NCBI GenBank assembly: GCA_021770845.1
Contig: JAETQF010000005.1
Coordinates: forward strand, 62,001 to 126,000
Origin: Oscillospiraceae bacterium
GTDB taxonomy: Bacteria > Bacillota > Clostridia > Oscillospirales > Oscillospiraceae
Reading direction: 5' to 3'
DNA length: 64,000 nucleotides
The first letter of the stretch is position 1, and the number at the start of each line of letters is the position of its first letter. Positions 9,368 to 18,050 of the stretch are shown here, one piece after another. The notes under the pieces are model-generated. The model did no database searches. It had not been told where the DNA came from and saw only the letters and a list, made by a program, of their open reading frames with translations. The position numbers and the translations under genes were made by a program.

Positions 9368-9864
9368 CCGGGGCGCTGGGCCGCTGGCGGAGGTTGGTGA
9401 CGGAGCAGCTGCGCTCCGCGGGGCTGGAGGCCGTGGAGGCCATGGGGCCGGAGCGGGCGGCTCGGGTTCGGGGGCCGGCGGCGGCGGTGGCGCTGGCCGG
9501 GGCGGTCTGCGGCCCGGGCGGGTTCCAGGACTATCTGGGCGCCGAGGAGACCCAGGGCGGCGGACGCCGGGAGGTGTACGGACGCTGGGTGGAGCTGACG
9601 CTGCGGGTGGATGTGTTCGCCCCCAGGGACGGGGGCGCCCCCGCCTGCCGCGCCGCGGCGGAACAGGCGGCGGAGGAGCTGCTGTTCCAGGGGGCGGCGG
9701 GACTGCCCGTGGCGGAGCTGACGGCGGGAGAGACGGAGTTTTTGGAGCGGGACGGACTGTACCGGCTGGCGGTGCGCTGCCGGTGCGGGGCGTGGCTGAC
9801 GGCCCGGGCCGACGAGGAGACCGGGACGCTGACAGACTTTGAAGTGAGGGGGACGATGAGATGA
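9364..9864 (+). CDS. Putative tail completion/neck protein
   Basis: Position immediately upstream of tail sheath; TTG start assumed. Confidence 0.45.
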   Translation: MTGALGRWRRLVTEQLRSAGLEAVEAMGPERAARVRGPAAAVALAGAVCGPGGFQDYLGAEETQGGGRREVYGRWVELTLRVDVFAPRDGGAPACRAAAEQAAEELLFQGAAGLPVAELTAGETEFLERDGLYRLAVRCRCGAWLTARADEETGTLTDFEVRGTMR

Positions 9865-10895
9865 GCGCAGGGACTAAGCACGAGCGGCCGGGGGTGTATT
9901 CCTCCTATGAGACGTCCGGGCTGACGGCGGCCAACGCCGGCGGCGGCCGGGTGGCGGTGATTGCCGCCGCCGGGGAGACGGACGCGGGGAAGTGCTTCCA
10001 GTGGACCAGCTACAGCCGGGCGGCGGCGGACGTGGGCGACTGCGCCCTGAGCCGGCTGGCGCGGCTGGCCCTCCGCAACGGCGCGGGGACGGTGTACGGC
10101 GCGGCGGCGGGGACGGACTACACCGACGCCATCGAGGCGGTGGGCAAGCTGGAGGACGTGGACGTGGTGGTGTGCGACAGCACGGTGCTGTCCGTCCAGC
10201 AGAAGGTGAAAACCATGGTGACGGAGTGCTCCGCCGCCCGGAAGGAGCGCATCGCCGTGGTGGGCGGCGCGGCGGAGGAGACGGTGGAACAGCTCACCAC
10301 CCGGGCCGCGGGCCTCAACTGCGAGCGGGTGGTGCTGGTGGCCCCCGGCATGGGGGACGGCTCCGGCGGGGCGGCCTGCGCCGCCGCCGTGGCGGGGGCC
10401 ATCGCGGGCAACCGCGACCCGGCCCTGCCCCTGGGGGGCGCGGAGCTCTACGGGCTGGACGGGCTGGAGTGTAGCTATGACGACGGCGAGATCGACGCGC
10501 TGGTGCAGGGGGGCGTGACGGCGCTGGAGACGCTGGCGGGCTCCTGCTACGTGGTGCGGGGGGTGACCACCCGTACCACCACCGGCGGCGCGGCGGATAC
10601 CACCTGGCGGGAGCTGACCACCATTCTGGTGGTGGACGAGGTGATCCCGGGGCTGCGCGACGCCCTGCGTGCCCGGTTCAACAGGGCCAAGAATACCGTC
10701 CAGACCCGGGGGGCCATCCGATCCCAGACGGTGATGGAGCTGGAGAAGCGGGTGGCCCGGGAGATCATCGACGGGTACGAGGACGTGACGGTGACGGCGC
10801 TGGAGGACGACCCCACGGTGTGTTTGGTGGAGTTCGCCTTTACGGTGGCCCACGGGCTCAACCAGGTGTGGCTGTCGGCGCATATTACCGTTTGA
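9861..10895 (+). CDS. Contractile tail sheath protein (XkdK-like)
   Basis: ERPGVYSSYE N-terminus, RGVTTRTTTGGAADTTWRELTTILVVDEV and C-terminal VTVTALEDDPTVCLVEFAFTVAHGLNQVWLSAHITV sheath motifs. Confidence 0.9.
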   Translation: MSAGTKHERPGVYSSYETSGLTAANAGGGRVAVIAAAGETDAGKCFQWTSYSRAAADVGDCALSRLARLALRNGAGTVYGAAAGTDYTDAIEAVGKLEDVDVVVCDSTVLSVQQKVKTMVTECSAARKERIAVVGGAAEETVEQLTTRAAGLNCERVVLVAPGMGDGSGGAACAAAVAGAIAGNRDPALPLGGAELYGLDGLECSYDDGEIDALVQGGVTALETLAGSCYVVRGVTTRTTTGGAADTTWRELTTILVVDEVIPGLRDALRARFNRAKNTVQTRGAIRSQTVMELEKRVAREIIDGYEDVTVTALEDDPTVCLVEFAFTVAHGLNQVWLSAHITV

Positions 10896-10907
10896 CGGCC
10901 GCTGGGA

Positions 10908-10946
10908 CGGAGAGGCGGGCCGGGGTCGTCCCGCCCTACGGCCTGG
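10908..10946. repeat. Partial copy (one arm) of palindromic repeat family PAL-1
   Basis: GGCGGGCCGGGGTCGTCCCGCCCTACG matches arm 2 of copies at 40494 and 62655. Confidence 0.65.
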
Positions 10947-11003
10947 GCTTGGCGGGAGCGCCGCGCGGCAACGGGCGGGGCATGAGTATAAGGAGGGGTT
11001 TGA

Positions 11004-11414
11004 ATGGCAGGGTTTAACACGGGGCTGCGGGCGGCGGGCTTCCCCACCAGCAGCGACATCTGGCTGGAGGTGGACGGGCAGAAGGTGGCGGTGGTGCAGA
11101 GCTATTCCTGCAAGGCCAGCCGCACGTCCATGACGGTGGAGGCCTTTGGCGAGGACGAGCCGGTGGCTACGGTGCAGGGGCCCCAGAGCTATGTGATCCA
11201 GCTCACCCGGCTGTACGCCACCGATCAGGCGCTGGCGGACGGGCTGAATTTCTACGACTTGAAGAATTTTTCCCTGGTGATCTGCAAGCCGGATCGGAAG
11301 GTGATCTACTCCGACTGCCAGTGGAGCGGCATCGAGGAGGACGCCCAGCTGGGCAAGACCGTGGTGGAAAAGCTCACCCTGGTGGCCGGCCGCCGGATGG
11401 AGACGGCGGCTTAA
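11004..11414 (+). CDS. Tail tube protein (XkdM-like)
   Basis: 136 aa, immediately after sheath; ...IWLEVDGQKVAVVQSYSCKASRT... Confidence 0.85.
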   Translation: MAGFNTGLRAAGFPTSSDIWLEVDGQKVAVVQSYSCKASRTSMTVEAFGEDEPVATVQGPQSYVIQLTRLYATDQALADGLNFYDLKNFSLVICKPDRKVIYSDCQWSGIEEDAQLGKTVVEKLTLVAGRRMETAA

Positions 11415-12046
11415 ATGGGCGGGCCGGTGTGGATGGGACAGGAGCGGGTGAGGGTTCCCGAAGGGGAGCTGCGGCTGCTGTCCGCCCGGGAGGTGCTGGA
11501 CGCCCGCCGGGAGGGAGACGCCCTGGCCGGGGACGGGGGCGGGCGGGCGCTGTGCCGCAACGCCTGCCTCCTGGCCCGGGCGCTGGAGCGGAAGGGGCGG
11601 CCCGTGTTTGACAGCGGGCGGGCCGTGCTGGACGGGCTGCGGGTGGAGGACATCGCCCGGCTGGCGGACGCCTGGGGGGCGTTCAACCGGGAGGCCAACC
11701 CCTCCCCCCTGGACGGGGAGGAGGAGATCCGGCGGCGAAAAAAAGGCTGGAGCACGCGCCTTATGAGCGCCTTCAGTGGCGCGTGCTCCGGCTGTTCGGC
11801 GCTCTGCCCACGGAGGAACGGGCGAAACGGATGACCGACCGGGACTTCCTGTGGTGCGCCCTCAACCTGGCCCTTGACCGGGAGGAGGAGCTGGGACGGC
11901 TGTGCCCCGCCTGCCGGGAGCGGGCGGAGGCGGAGCCCTGCCCGGTGTGCGGCGCGCCCCGGGGGGAGTGGGCGGTCAACGAGGGATTTGACTGGAAGCG
12001 GTATGAGGAATTGAAGGGGGGGCGGGACGATGACGGATTGGATTGA
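11415..12046 (+). CDS. Tail assembly chaperone, frame-0 product 11415-11834 plus -1 frameshift product ending 12046 (XkdN/gpG-gpGT-like)
   Basis: Slippery heptamer A AAA AAA at 11738-11744 in frame 0 of ORF1; 12-bp perfect stem 4 nt downstream; ORF2 (11783-12046) lies in the -1 frame and is open back to the slip site. Confidence 0.85.
11738..11789 (+). promoter_or_regulatory. Programmed -1 ribosomal frameshift signal
   Basis: CGA AAA AAA GGCT then GGAGCACGCGCC-N17-GGCGCGTGCTCC stem-loop. Confidence 0.88.
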
Positions 12047-12677
12047 GTGGATGCTGGGCGAGGACGACGAGGACGAAGCGGAGGACGAGGAGCGGCCCGC
12101 CCTGGACGGGGCGGCGGAGGTGCGCCGCCCGGCGCTGCCTCGGGAGGACGGGGCGGAGGATGAGTTGGAGCCGGAAGCGGAGCCGGAGAAGGCGCCGGAA
12201 TGGAAGCCGGGGTACGGGATGCAGGACGCCGCGCCGGGGGCTTTGGGCGGGACGGACTGGGCCGGGGTGAGGACGGACAGGACGGACTGGGCCGGGGTGA
12301 GGACGGACGGGACGGACTGGGCAAGGTGGACGGCGGAGGCTGGGCTGGACGCGATAGTTCCGGAGTGGGCGCGGGAGACGGCCGAAGCGGGCCGAAAGCT
12401 GGGCGGAGATCTGGAGAACAGGCCGGAGGCGGCGGAAGCGGGTTCGCCGGGGCCGGCGCGGAAGCCGGACAGGGGAGGCTCCGCCGCGCTGATGGAGCTG
12501 TACCGGGGGGCGGCGGAGGGGGCCCGGGCCCCTGCCCCCGCCCTGGCCCGGTCGGAGACGTCCCGGACGGTGCTGGAACGGGAGACCGGGGGAGCGCCGG
12601 GGCTGACGGTGGAGGAGCTGGATCGGGCCGTGCGGCGGGACAGCAGACGGTATGACGGCGGGATGAGTATTTTCTGA
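12030..12677 (+). CDS. 215-aa acidic low-complexity protein in the tape-measure position
   Basis: Between chaperone and LysM baseplate gene; tandem TDWAGVRTDR/TDWAGVRTDG repeats; C-terminus RAVRRDSRRYDGGMSIF. Confidence 0.7.
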   Translation: MTDWIEWMLGEDDEDEAEDEERPALDGAAEVRRPALPREDGAEDELEPEAEPEKAPEWKPGYGMQDAAPGALGGTDWAGVRTDRTDWAGVRTDGTDWARWTAEAGLDAIVPEWARETAEAGRKLGGDLENRPEAAEAGSPGPARKPDRGGSAALMELYRGAAEGARAPAPALARSETSRTVLERETGGAPGLTVEELDRAVRRDSRRYDGGMSIF

Positions 12678-12695
12678 TTGAGGGGAGGATGCGGA

Positions 12696-13274
12696 ATGAT
12701 TCTTTCTCCCATGCGGTTCAAAAATTTTGTGTGGCCCCACAATCCCCGGGTGTACTCCATCACCTATGAGCGGAAGATCGCGGTGCACAAGATCCCCTTC
12801 GGGCGGCACTATTTGCAGAGCCTGGGGCAGACGCGCCGGGTGCTCCGGGGGGAGGGGGAGTTTGTGGGCGAGGGGGCCTACGACACCTTCAAGGAGCTGG
12901 CCACCGTGTTCTATGAGGAGACGCCGGGGGTGCTGGCCCATCCGGTGTGGATGACTACCACGGCCTGGTTCGCGGGGCTGGAGCTGCGGCAGGAGCCCCG
13001 GCGGGACTATGTGGCCTACTCCTTTGAGTTCTGGGAGGTCATGACCGACGGGAACAACGGGGAGCTGGAGCGCCGGACAACGGCCGAACCGGGGTCGGGG
13101 ACGGGGACGGCGGATACGGGCCAGGGGACACTGTGGCACACGGTGGTTCGGGGGGACACCCTCTGGGGGATCGCCCGGAAATACGGGGTGGCGCTGAACC
13201 GGATCATCGCCCTGAACCCGGACATCCGGAACCCCAACCTGATCTATCCGGGACAGAGGGTGAGAATTTCATGA
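12696..13274 (+). CDS. LysM-containing baseplate/tail protein (XkdP-like)
   Basis: C-terminal LysM VVRGDTLWGIARKYGVALNRIIALNPDIRNPNLIYPGQRVRIS; RBS GGAGG before ATG 12696. Confidence 0.88.
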   Translation: MILSPMRFKNFVWPHNPRVYSITYERKIAVHKIPFGRHYLQSLGQTRRVLRGEGEFVGEGAYDTFKELATVFYEETPGVLAHPVWMTTTAWFAGLELRQEPRRDYVAYSFEFWEVMTDGNNGELERRTTAEPGSGTGTADTGQGTLWHTVVRGDTLWGIARKYGVALNRIIALNPDIRNPNLIYPGQRVRIS

Positions 13275-14224
13275 TGGAGTGCTGGGTGAGGCTGGGTGAC
13301 GGGCAGGAGTGGAAGCTGCCCACGGCGGTGGGGTGGACGTTCCGCTATGGGACGGATACGCCCTGCGACAGCTTTTCCCTGCGGTGCCTGTGGGACAAGG
13401 GGCAGGAAAAGCTGCTGTCCGGCGCCTGCCGGTTCTTCGCCGAGTGGGACGGGGAGCGGGTGTTCACCGGGGTGGTGGACGAGTTCGCCGTGGTGTGCGG
13501 CGGGGACGGGCTGCGCCTGGAGCTGGAGGGCCGGGGTATGGCGGCGCTGCTGCTGGACAACGAGGCCATGCCGGCGGAGTACCAGCGGTGCACCCGGGCG
13601 GATCTCATCGCCAACCACGTGGCGCCCTATGGGGTGGAGGCCCTGGGGGGCGGCGGGCTGCCCCCCGTCAGCGGCTTCACCGTGGGCAGCGGGGAGAGCG
13701 AGTGGAGCGTGGTGCGGCGGTTCGCCCGCTATTACGGCGGGGTGACGCCCCGGTTTGACCGGCAGGGGCGGCTGGTGCTGGATCCCTATGGGGACAGGCT
13801 GGCGGCCCAGATCGGCGGAAAGGAGAGGATCACGGCCTGGGAGTACCGGGAGGATCGGCACGGGGTGCTCAGCCGGGTGGCGGTGCGGCGGCGCACCACC
13901 TGGGGCACCCAGTGGGTGTCCGATCCGGCGTTTCTCGCCCAGGGGGGCTGCGCCCGCAGGGTGATCACGGTGCCCAACACCACGGGCACCACCGCCATGC
14001 GGTATACGGCGGACTATCAGCTCCGGGCGGCGCGGCGGGAGCGGGTGCGCCTGCGGCTCACGGTGGCCGGGGGCTTCCTGGCCTGGCCGGGGGAGCTGGT
14101 GGACGTGGAGCTGGATGGCTTCGGGGCCAACGGGCGCTACCGGGCGGCCCAGGTTGAGGTGAGCTGCGGAGGCGATGGGCTCACCACCACGCTGGTGCTT
14201 GGGGAAACGGACGCGATGATTTAG
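13271..14224 (+). CDS. Baseplate hub protein (XkdQ / gpD-like)
   Basis: Size, position and beta-rich hub-like sequence. Confidence 0.75.
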   Translation: MMECWVRLGDGQEWKLPTAVGWTFRYGTDTPCDSFSLRCLWDKGQEKLLSGACRFFAEWDGERVFTGVVDEFAVVCGGDGLRLELEGRGMAALLLDNEAMPAEYQRCTRADLIANHVAPYGVEALGGGGLPPVSGFTVGSGESEWSVVRRFARYYGGVTPRFDRQGRLVLDPYGDRLAAQIGGKERITAWEYREDRHGVLSRVAVRRRTTWGTQWVSDPAFLAQGGCARRVITVPNTTGTTAMRYTADYQLRAARRERVRLRLTVAGGFLAWPGELVDVELDGFGANGRYRAAQVEVSCGGDGLTTTLVLGETDAMI

Positions 14225-14242
14225 GGCCTCCCAGCGCCCCGG

Positions 14243-14500
14243 CGGTTAGGCGCACCACCCAGGCGCCAACCGTGGGAACCGCCTGTGACAGTACCCACAC
14301 ACAGGCGGCAGCACAAATGGGGGAGAAGCCAGTCCAGTTCCGGAGCGCCGGTCACTCCCCCGCCACGTGCTCCAAGGAAGCAAGGGGGTACATAGGGGCA
14401 CAGCCCCTATGCGCGCTCTTTGGTTACTTTCTCTCGCGCGAGAGAAAGTAACCCCCCGCGGAGCGGCGTCCCCTGGGGGCTGAGGGGGAAAACAAAAGGA
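14243..14500 (+). repeat. Dispersed composite element, copy 3 (modules A and C)
   Basis: GGCGCACCACCCAGGCGCCAACCGTGGGAACCGCCTGTG..CACAGGCGGCAGCACAAATGGGGGAG..CTCCCCC; GGTTACTTTCTCTCGCGCGAGAGAAAGTAACC palindrome. Confidence 0.85.
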
Positions 14501-14511
14501 GGAATTGACAT

Positions 14512-14936
14512 TGTGGCTGAGCGGACAGCAGAAGCGCCCCGCCGACTTTGGCGAGGGCCAGACCGGCATCGTCACCATGAGCGGCGGCGAGACGGCGGTG
14601 CTGCTGGATCGGGAGCGGCGGGGGCTGGAGGTGTACGCCCCCGGCGGCTACCACTGGACGCCCCAGGCGGGGCAGCGGGCGCTGGTGATCCAGGGCCGGG
14701 GGGAGATCCCCTGCGTGGTGGGGGTGCGGCAGGGGGGCGGCACCCCGGATTCCGTGGGCATCGGGGCCAAATCCGTGGAAATCAACGGGCAGAGCGTGTC
14801 CATACAGTCGGAGGGGACGGCGGCAGTAGGGGGCGGCGGGGTGGATCTTCAAGGGGACGTTTTTGTGAACGGGGAGCCGCTGCCGGAGTACATCGCCCGG
14901 ATTGTGGCCGGACTTCTGGGAGGAGGCGGAGCATGA
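14512..14936 (+). CDS. Baseplate spike/assembly protein (gpV/gp45-like)
   Basis: OB-fold-like N-terminus GIVTMSGGETAVLLDRE... followed by glycine-rich beta region; start assigned at the TTG near 14512. Confidence 0.65.
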
Positions 14937-15283
14937 GCCTGAAGCTGATAAACCGGGACTATGTGCCGGACGGCAACGGCGGCGTGGCCGTGGCCTCGGA
15001 CGGGGACGAGCTGGTGGGCGAGGCCCTGTTCCGGCTGACGGCCCGGCGGGGGAGCTTCCCCTTTTTGCCGCAGCTGGGCAGCCGGATGCATCTGCTGCGC
15101 CGGGAGCGGCCCTCGGAGTGGGACAGCCTCGCCCTGCAATACGCCGTGGAGGCGCTGGAGGATATGGAGGGCGTCCAGGTCACCGGGGCGGCGGTGCGCC
15201 GGGACGGGGACGGCCTGCTGGTGACGGTGGAGCTGCTGTGGCAGGGGGCAACTCTGCCGGTGGAGGTCAGGCTGGAGGGATGA
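14933..15283 (+). CDS. GPW/gp25 baseplate wedge protein (XkdS-like)
   Basis: LFRLTARRGSFPFLPQLGSRMHLL motif. Confidence 0.82.
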   Translation: MSLKLINRDYVPDGNGGVAVASDGDELVGEALFRLTARRGSFPFLPQLGSRMHLLRRERPSEWDSLALQYAVEALEDMEGVQVTGAAVRRDGDGLLVTVELLWQGATLPVEVRLEG

Positions 15284-15287
15284 GCAT

Positions 15288-16385
15288 TTGATTACGTTAG
15301 AGGAGATCTACGCGGGGCTGGCGTCGGAGTTCCAGACCCGGACGGGCAAGACCGCCGGGGCCAGCAGCGAGCTGGCGGTGCGGTTCTACGCGGTGGCGGC
15401 CCAGATTTACGCCCTGTACGTCCAGGGGGAGTGGACGCGGCGGCAGTGCTTCCCCCAGACCGCCCAGGGGGAGGATCTGGACAAGCACGCCCAGATCCGG
15501 GGCGTCACCCGCCGGCAGGCGGCCAAAGCCAGCGGCGCGGTGCGCTTCTATGTGGACGAGGCCCAGGAGGTGGAGGTGGACATACCGGCGGGGACGGTGT
15601 GCATGACCGCCGGCGGCGTGCGGTTCGCCACCACCCAGGCGGCGGCGGTGGCGCCGGGGGCGCTGTACGCCCAGGCGCCCGTGGAGGCCGTGGAGGCCGG
15701 GGCGGCGGGCAACGTGGGAGCGGGTACCATTGTATATATGTCCCTGCCGCCGGTGCGGATTGTGGCCTGCGCCAACCCGGAGCCCTTCACCAACGGGCTG
15801 GATCAGGAGGGGGACGACTCCCTGCGGGAGCGGGTGCTGGCCACCTACCGTCGGCTGGCCAACGGGGCCAACAGCGCCTTCTACCGGCAGGCGGCCATGT
15901 CCTTCCCCGAGGTGGCGGCGGTGACGGTGCTGCCCAAGAACCGGGGGGTGGGGACGGTGGACATCGTCCCCGCCGCCCAGGGCGGGGCGCCCAGCCAGGC
16001 GCTGCTGGCGGAGATGCAGAGCTATTTCGACCAGGTGCGGGAGATCGCCGTGGACGTGGAGGTGAACGCCCCCACGGTGGAGACGGTGAACCTGTCGCTG
16101 AAGCTGTGGGCGGAGGAGGGCCGGGACTTTGACGACGTGGCCGAGGCGGTGGAGGACGCCCTCACCGCCTGGTTCAACGGGGAGCGGCTGGGCAAGCCCC
16201 TGCCCCGGGCCCAGCTCACCAGCCTGGTGTTTGCGGTGGACGGGGTGGACAACTGCCAGATCCTCCAGCCGGGGTCGGATCTGGAGCTGAGCAACGTGAC
16301 CCTGCCGGTGCTGGGGACGGTGACCATCGCCAACGGGGCGGCGGCCGCGGCCTCCAACGCCCCGCAGGAGGGGGTGAGCCAATGA
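15288..16385 (+). CDS. Baseplate J-like protein (XkdT-like)
   Basis: GEDLDKHAQIRGVTRRQAAKASGAVRFYV...GAAGNVGAGTI...NGLDQEGDDSLRERVLATYR...NRGVGTVDIV. Confidence 0.93.
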   Translation: MITLEEIYAGLASEFQTRTGKTAGASSELAVRFYAVAAQIYALYVQGEWTRRQCFPQTAQGEDLDKHAQIRGVTRRQAAKASGAVRFYVDEAQEVEVDIPAGTVCMTAGGVRFATTQAAAVAPGALYAQAPVEAVEAGAAGNVGAGTIVYMSLPPVRIVACANPEPFTNGLDQEGDDSLRERVLATYRRLANGANSAFYRQAAMSFPEVAAVTVLPKNRGVGTVDIVPAAQGGAPSQALLAEMQSYFDQVREIAVDVEVNAPTVETVNLSLKLWAEEGRDFDDVAEAVEDALTAWFNGERLGKPLPRAQLTSLVFAVDGVDNCQILQPGSDLELSNVTLPVLGTVTIANGAAAAASNAPQEGVSQ

Positions 16386-16969
16386 TCCACGAGGACTACC
16401 TGGCGGCGCTGCTGCGGCCCCTGGGCGTCTACGACCTGCGGGCGAGCACGGTGAACCGGGGGGAGCTGGGGGCCTACGGCAAGCGGCTGGATCACATGGA
16501 GCAGGAGCTGGAGGATACCGCCCGGGAGATGAACCTGGCCACCGCCCGGGGCTTCGGGCTGGAGCGGGTGGAGGAGCTGCTGCCCTACCGCCCGGTGTGC
16601 AGCACCCCGGGCCAGCGGCGGGCGGCGCTGGCGGCCCTGCTGCGGATCGGCGGGGACAGCTTCACCCCCGCGGCCATCAATGACACCCTGCGGGGCTGCG
16701 GCCTCAACGCCCGGGCGGAAGAAGGGAATCAGCCGGGGTATGTGAAGGTATACTTTCCCGATGTGGCGGGCATTCCCGAGGGGTTCCAGGAGCTGCGGGC
16801 CATCATTGAGGAGATTCTGCCCAGCCATGTGGACGTGACCTATGTGTTCTGGTACAACACCTGGGCCATGGCGGCCCAGCGGCACCCCACCTGGGGACAC
16901 GTCCAGGCCGCGGGGCTGAGCTGGTACGGCGTCGCCACCGAGAACGACGGGGATCTGGACTGGCCGTAA
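16382..16969 (+). CDS. Tail protein I / DUF2313-like (XkdU-like)
   Basis: Position after baseplate J; sequence typical of XkdU family. Confidence 0.75.
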   Translation: MIHEDYLAALLRPLGVYDLRASTVNRGELGAYGKRLDHMEQELEDTAREMNLATARGFGLERVEELLPYRPVCSTPGQRRAALAALLRIGGDSFTPAAINDTLRGCGLNARAEEGNQPGYVKVYFPDVAGIPEGFQELRAIIEEILPSHVDVTYVFWYNTWAMAAQRHPTWGHVQAAGLSWYGVATENDGDLDWP

Positions 16970-16973
16970 ACTG

Positions 16974-17014
16974 GGGCGGGCCTGTGTCTGCGATAGGCGG
17001 ACACAGGCCCGCCC
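16974..17014 (+). terminator. 15-bp perfect hairpin closing the phage-like cluster
   Basis: GGGCGGGCCTGTGTC/GACACAGGCCCGCCC. Confidence 0.7.
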
Positions 17015-17060
17015 TTTGCGGATGGGATCAAAAAAATTTAAAAAATCCCACAAAAGGGGG

Positions 17061-17089
17061 TTGACAAATCCGAGGGTTTATCGTACAAT
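17061..17089 (+). promoter_or_regulatory. Sigma-A-type promoter for intergenic ncRNA
   Basis: TTGACA-N17-TACAAT. Confidence 0.85.
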
Positions 17090-17095
17090 ACAGAC

Positions 17096-17397
17096 AGAAA
17101 GGAAAAGGTGAGTCCAATGTATTAACGTAGAACGCACCAACCTCTTTCTGCGATTGGGGAACGCAAAGTGAGACGAAGTCTCAACCGTTCCAAACACGCT
17201 TACGCAAGCGACGGAAGCCAGATCAAGTCTGAAGCCCACCATTGTTTGAGGAAACGAGGAGAAGCAGTTTCAGGCGCAGCCCCAACGCAAACCATCCGGC
17301 AGGGCCGGAAGAAAGTGAAGGTATCAGCCCTTGGACAATCAAACCCAGAAGTAGGCCCCCAGCCGCGGAATAGGACGGCTGGGGGCCTGGTGTTTTT
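17096..17397 (+). ncRNA. Highly structured ~300-nt intergenic RNA candidate (class unassigned; raiA motif is one hypothesis)
   Basis: Consensus promoter, several short hairpins (GAGAC-GAA-GUCUC, CGCUU-ACGC-AAGCG, UCCGGC-AGG-GCCGGA), terminator GGCCCCCAGCCG..CGGCTGGGGGCC plus TTTTT, no convincing ORF. Confidence 0.75.
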
Positions 17398-17500
17398 GGA
17401 GGGCAGGCATCGATCCGCTGGGCGGTGCTTTTGATCAAGGGGAACATGGAATAGAACTGGTGCGGCTCCATAGAACTGGGCGGAGAAAGGGGAGGCTGGG

Positions 17501-17848
17501 ATGTTTCATGAAATCACGATTTATGAGGCGAAGATTGAGAAGCAGGAGGAAATAGAGGCTTTGATGAAGGAGGTTGCCGCGTTCTATCGCGCGCAGCCCG
17601 GAGTGGTGGAGGTAACATACATCAAGCGGACGCACCGGCAAGCGGATTTTAATGCGGTCAGGGAGGGAAAGCCGCCCATCCGCCTGACAAAATGGGTGGG
17701 GAAGGTTACCTATATGCTGCATTGGATACTGGAGGACGAGGAAGCCCATGCCCGGGCTTCGAGGCTTGGATTGGAACGTTTTTATAAACGATGGAACCGC
17801 TGCTTGATTACAATGCCCAAAATTTTGTTGGGGGAGGAGATCGGATAG
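17501..17848 (+). CDS. Small conserved-looking protein (ABM/ferredoxin-like-fold candidate)
   Basis: 115 aa, RBS GGGAGGCTGGG; ABM-like 'FYRAQPGVVEVTYI'. Confidence 0.5.
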   Translation: MFHEITIYEAKIEKQEEIEALMKEVAAFYRAQPGVVEVTYIKRTHRQADFNAVREGKPPIRLTKWVGKVTYMLHWILEDEEAHARASRLGLERFYKRWNRCLITMPKILLGEEIG

Positions 17849-18050
17849 GGGAATTTGGCGGGGCGACAATCCGCCGGAGGGCGCGCTCCCCTTCTTCACG
17901 AAAATTTAAAGGGCCGAACAGGCAAAAAGGCTTGCAAATTGGGAAATAGTTTAGTATCATGAGATGTGGTACCCAGACGGGCACCTGCGGCGATTCAAGG
18001 CGCTTTTGGTGCATACCTCCAGGCGCAGAACAGATACAGGAGTGAAAACT

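Noticed and set aside
11783-12046. Independent 87-aa gene
   Set aside because: Better explained as the -1 frameshift extension of the chaperone; its ATG lies within the frameshift stem-loop
17168-17434. 88-aa ORF within the intergenic region
   Set aside because: Overlaps the structured RNA and its terminator; no RBS or recognisable fold
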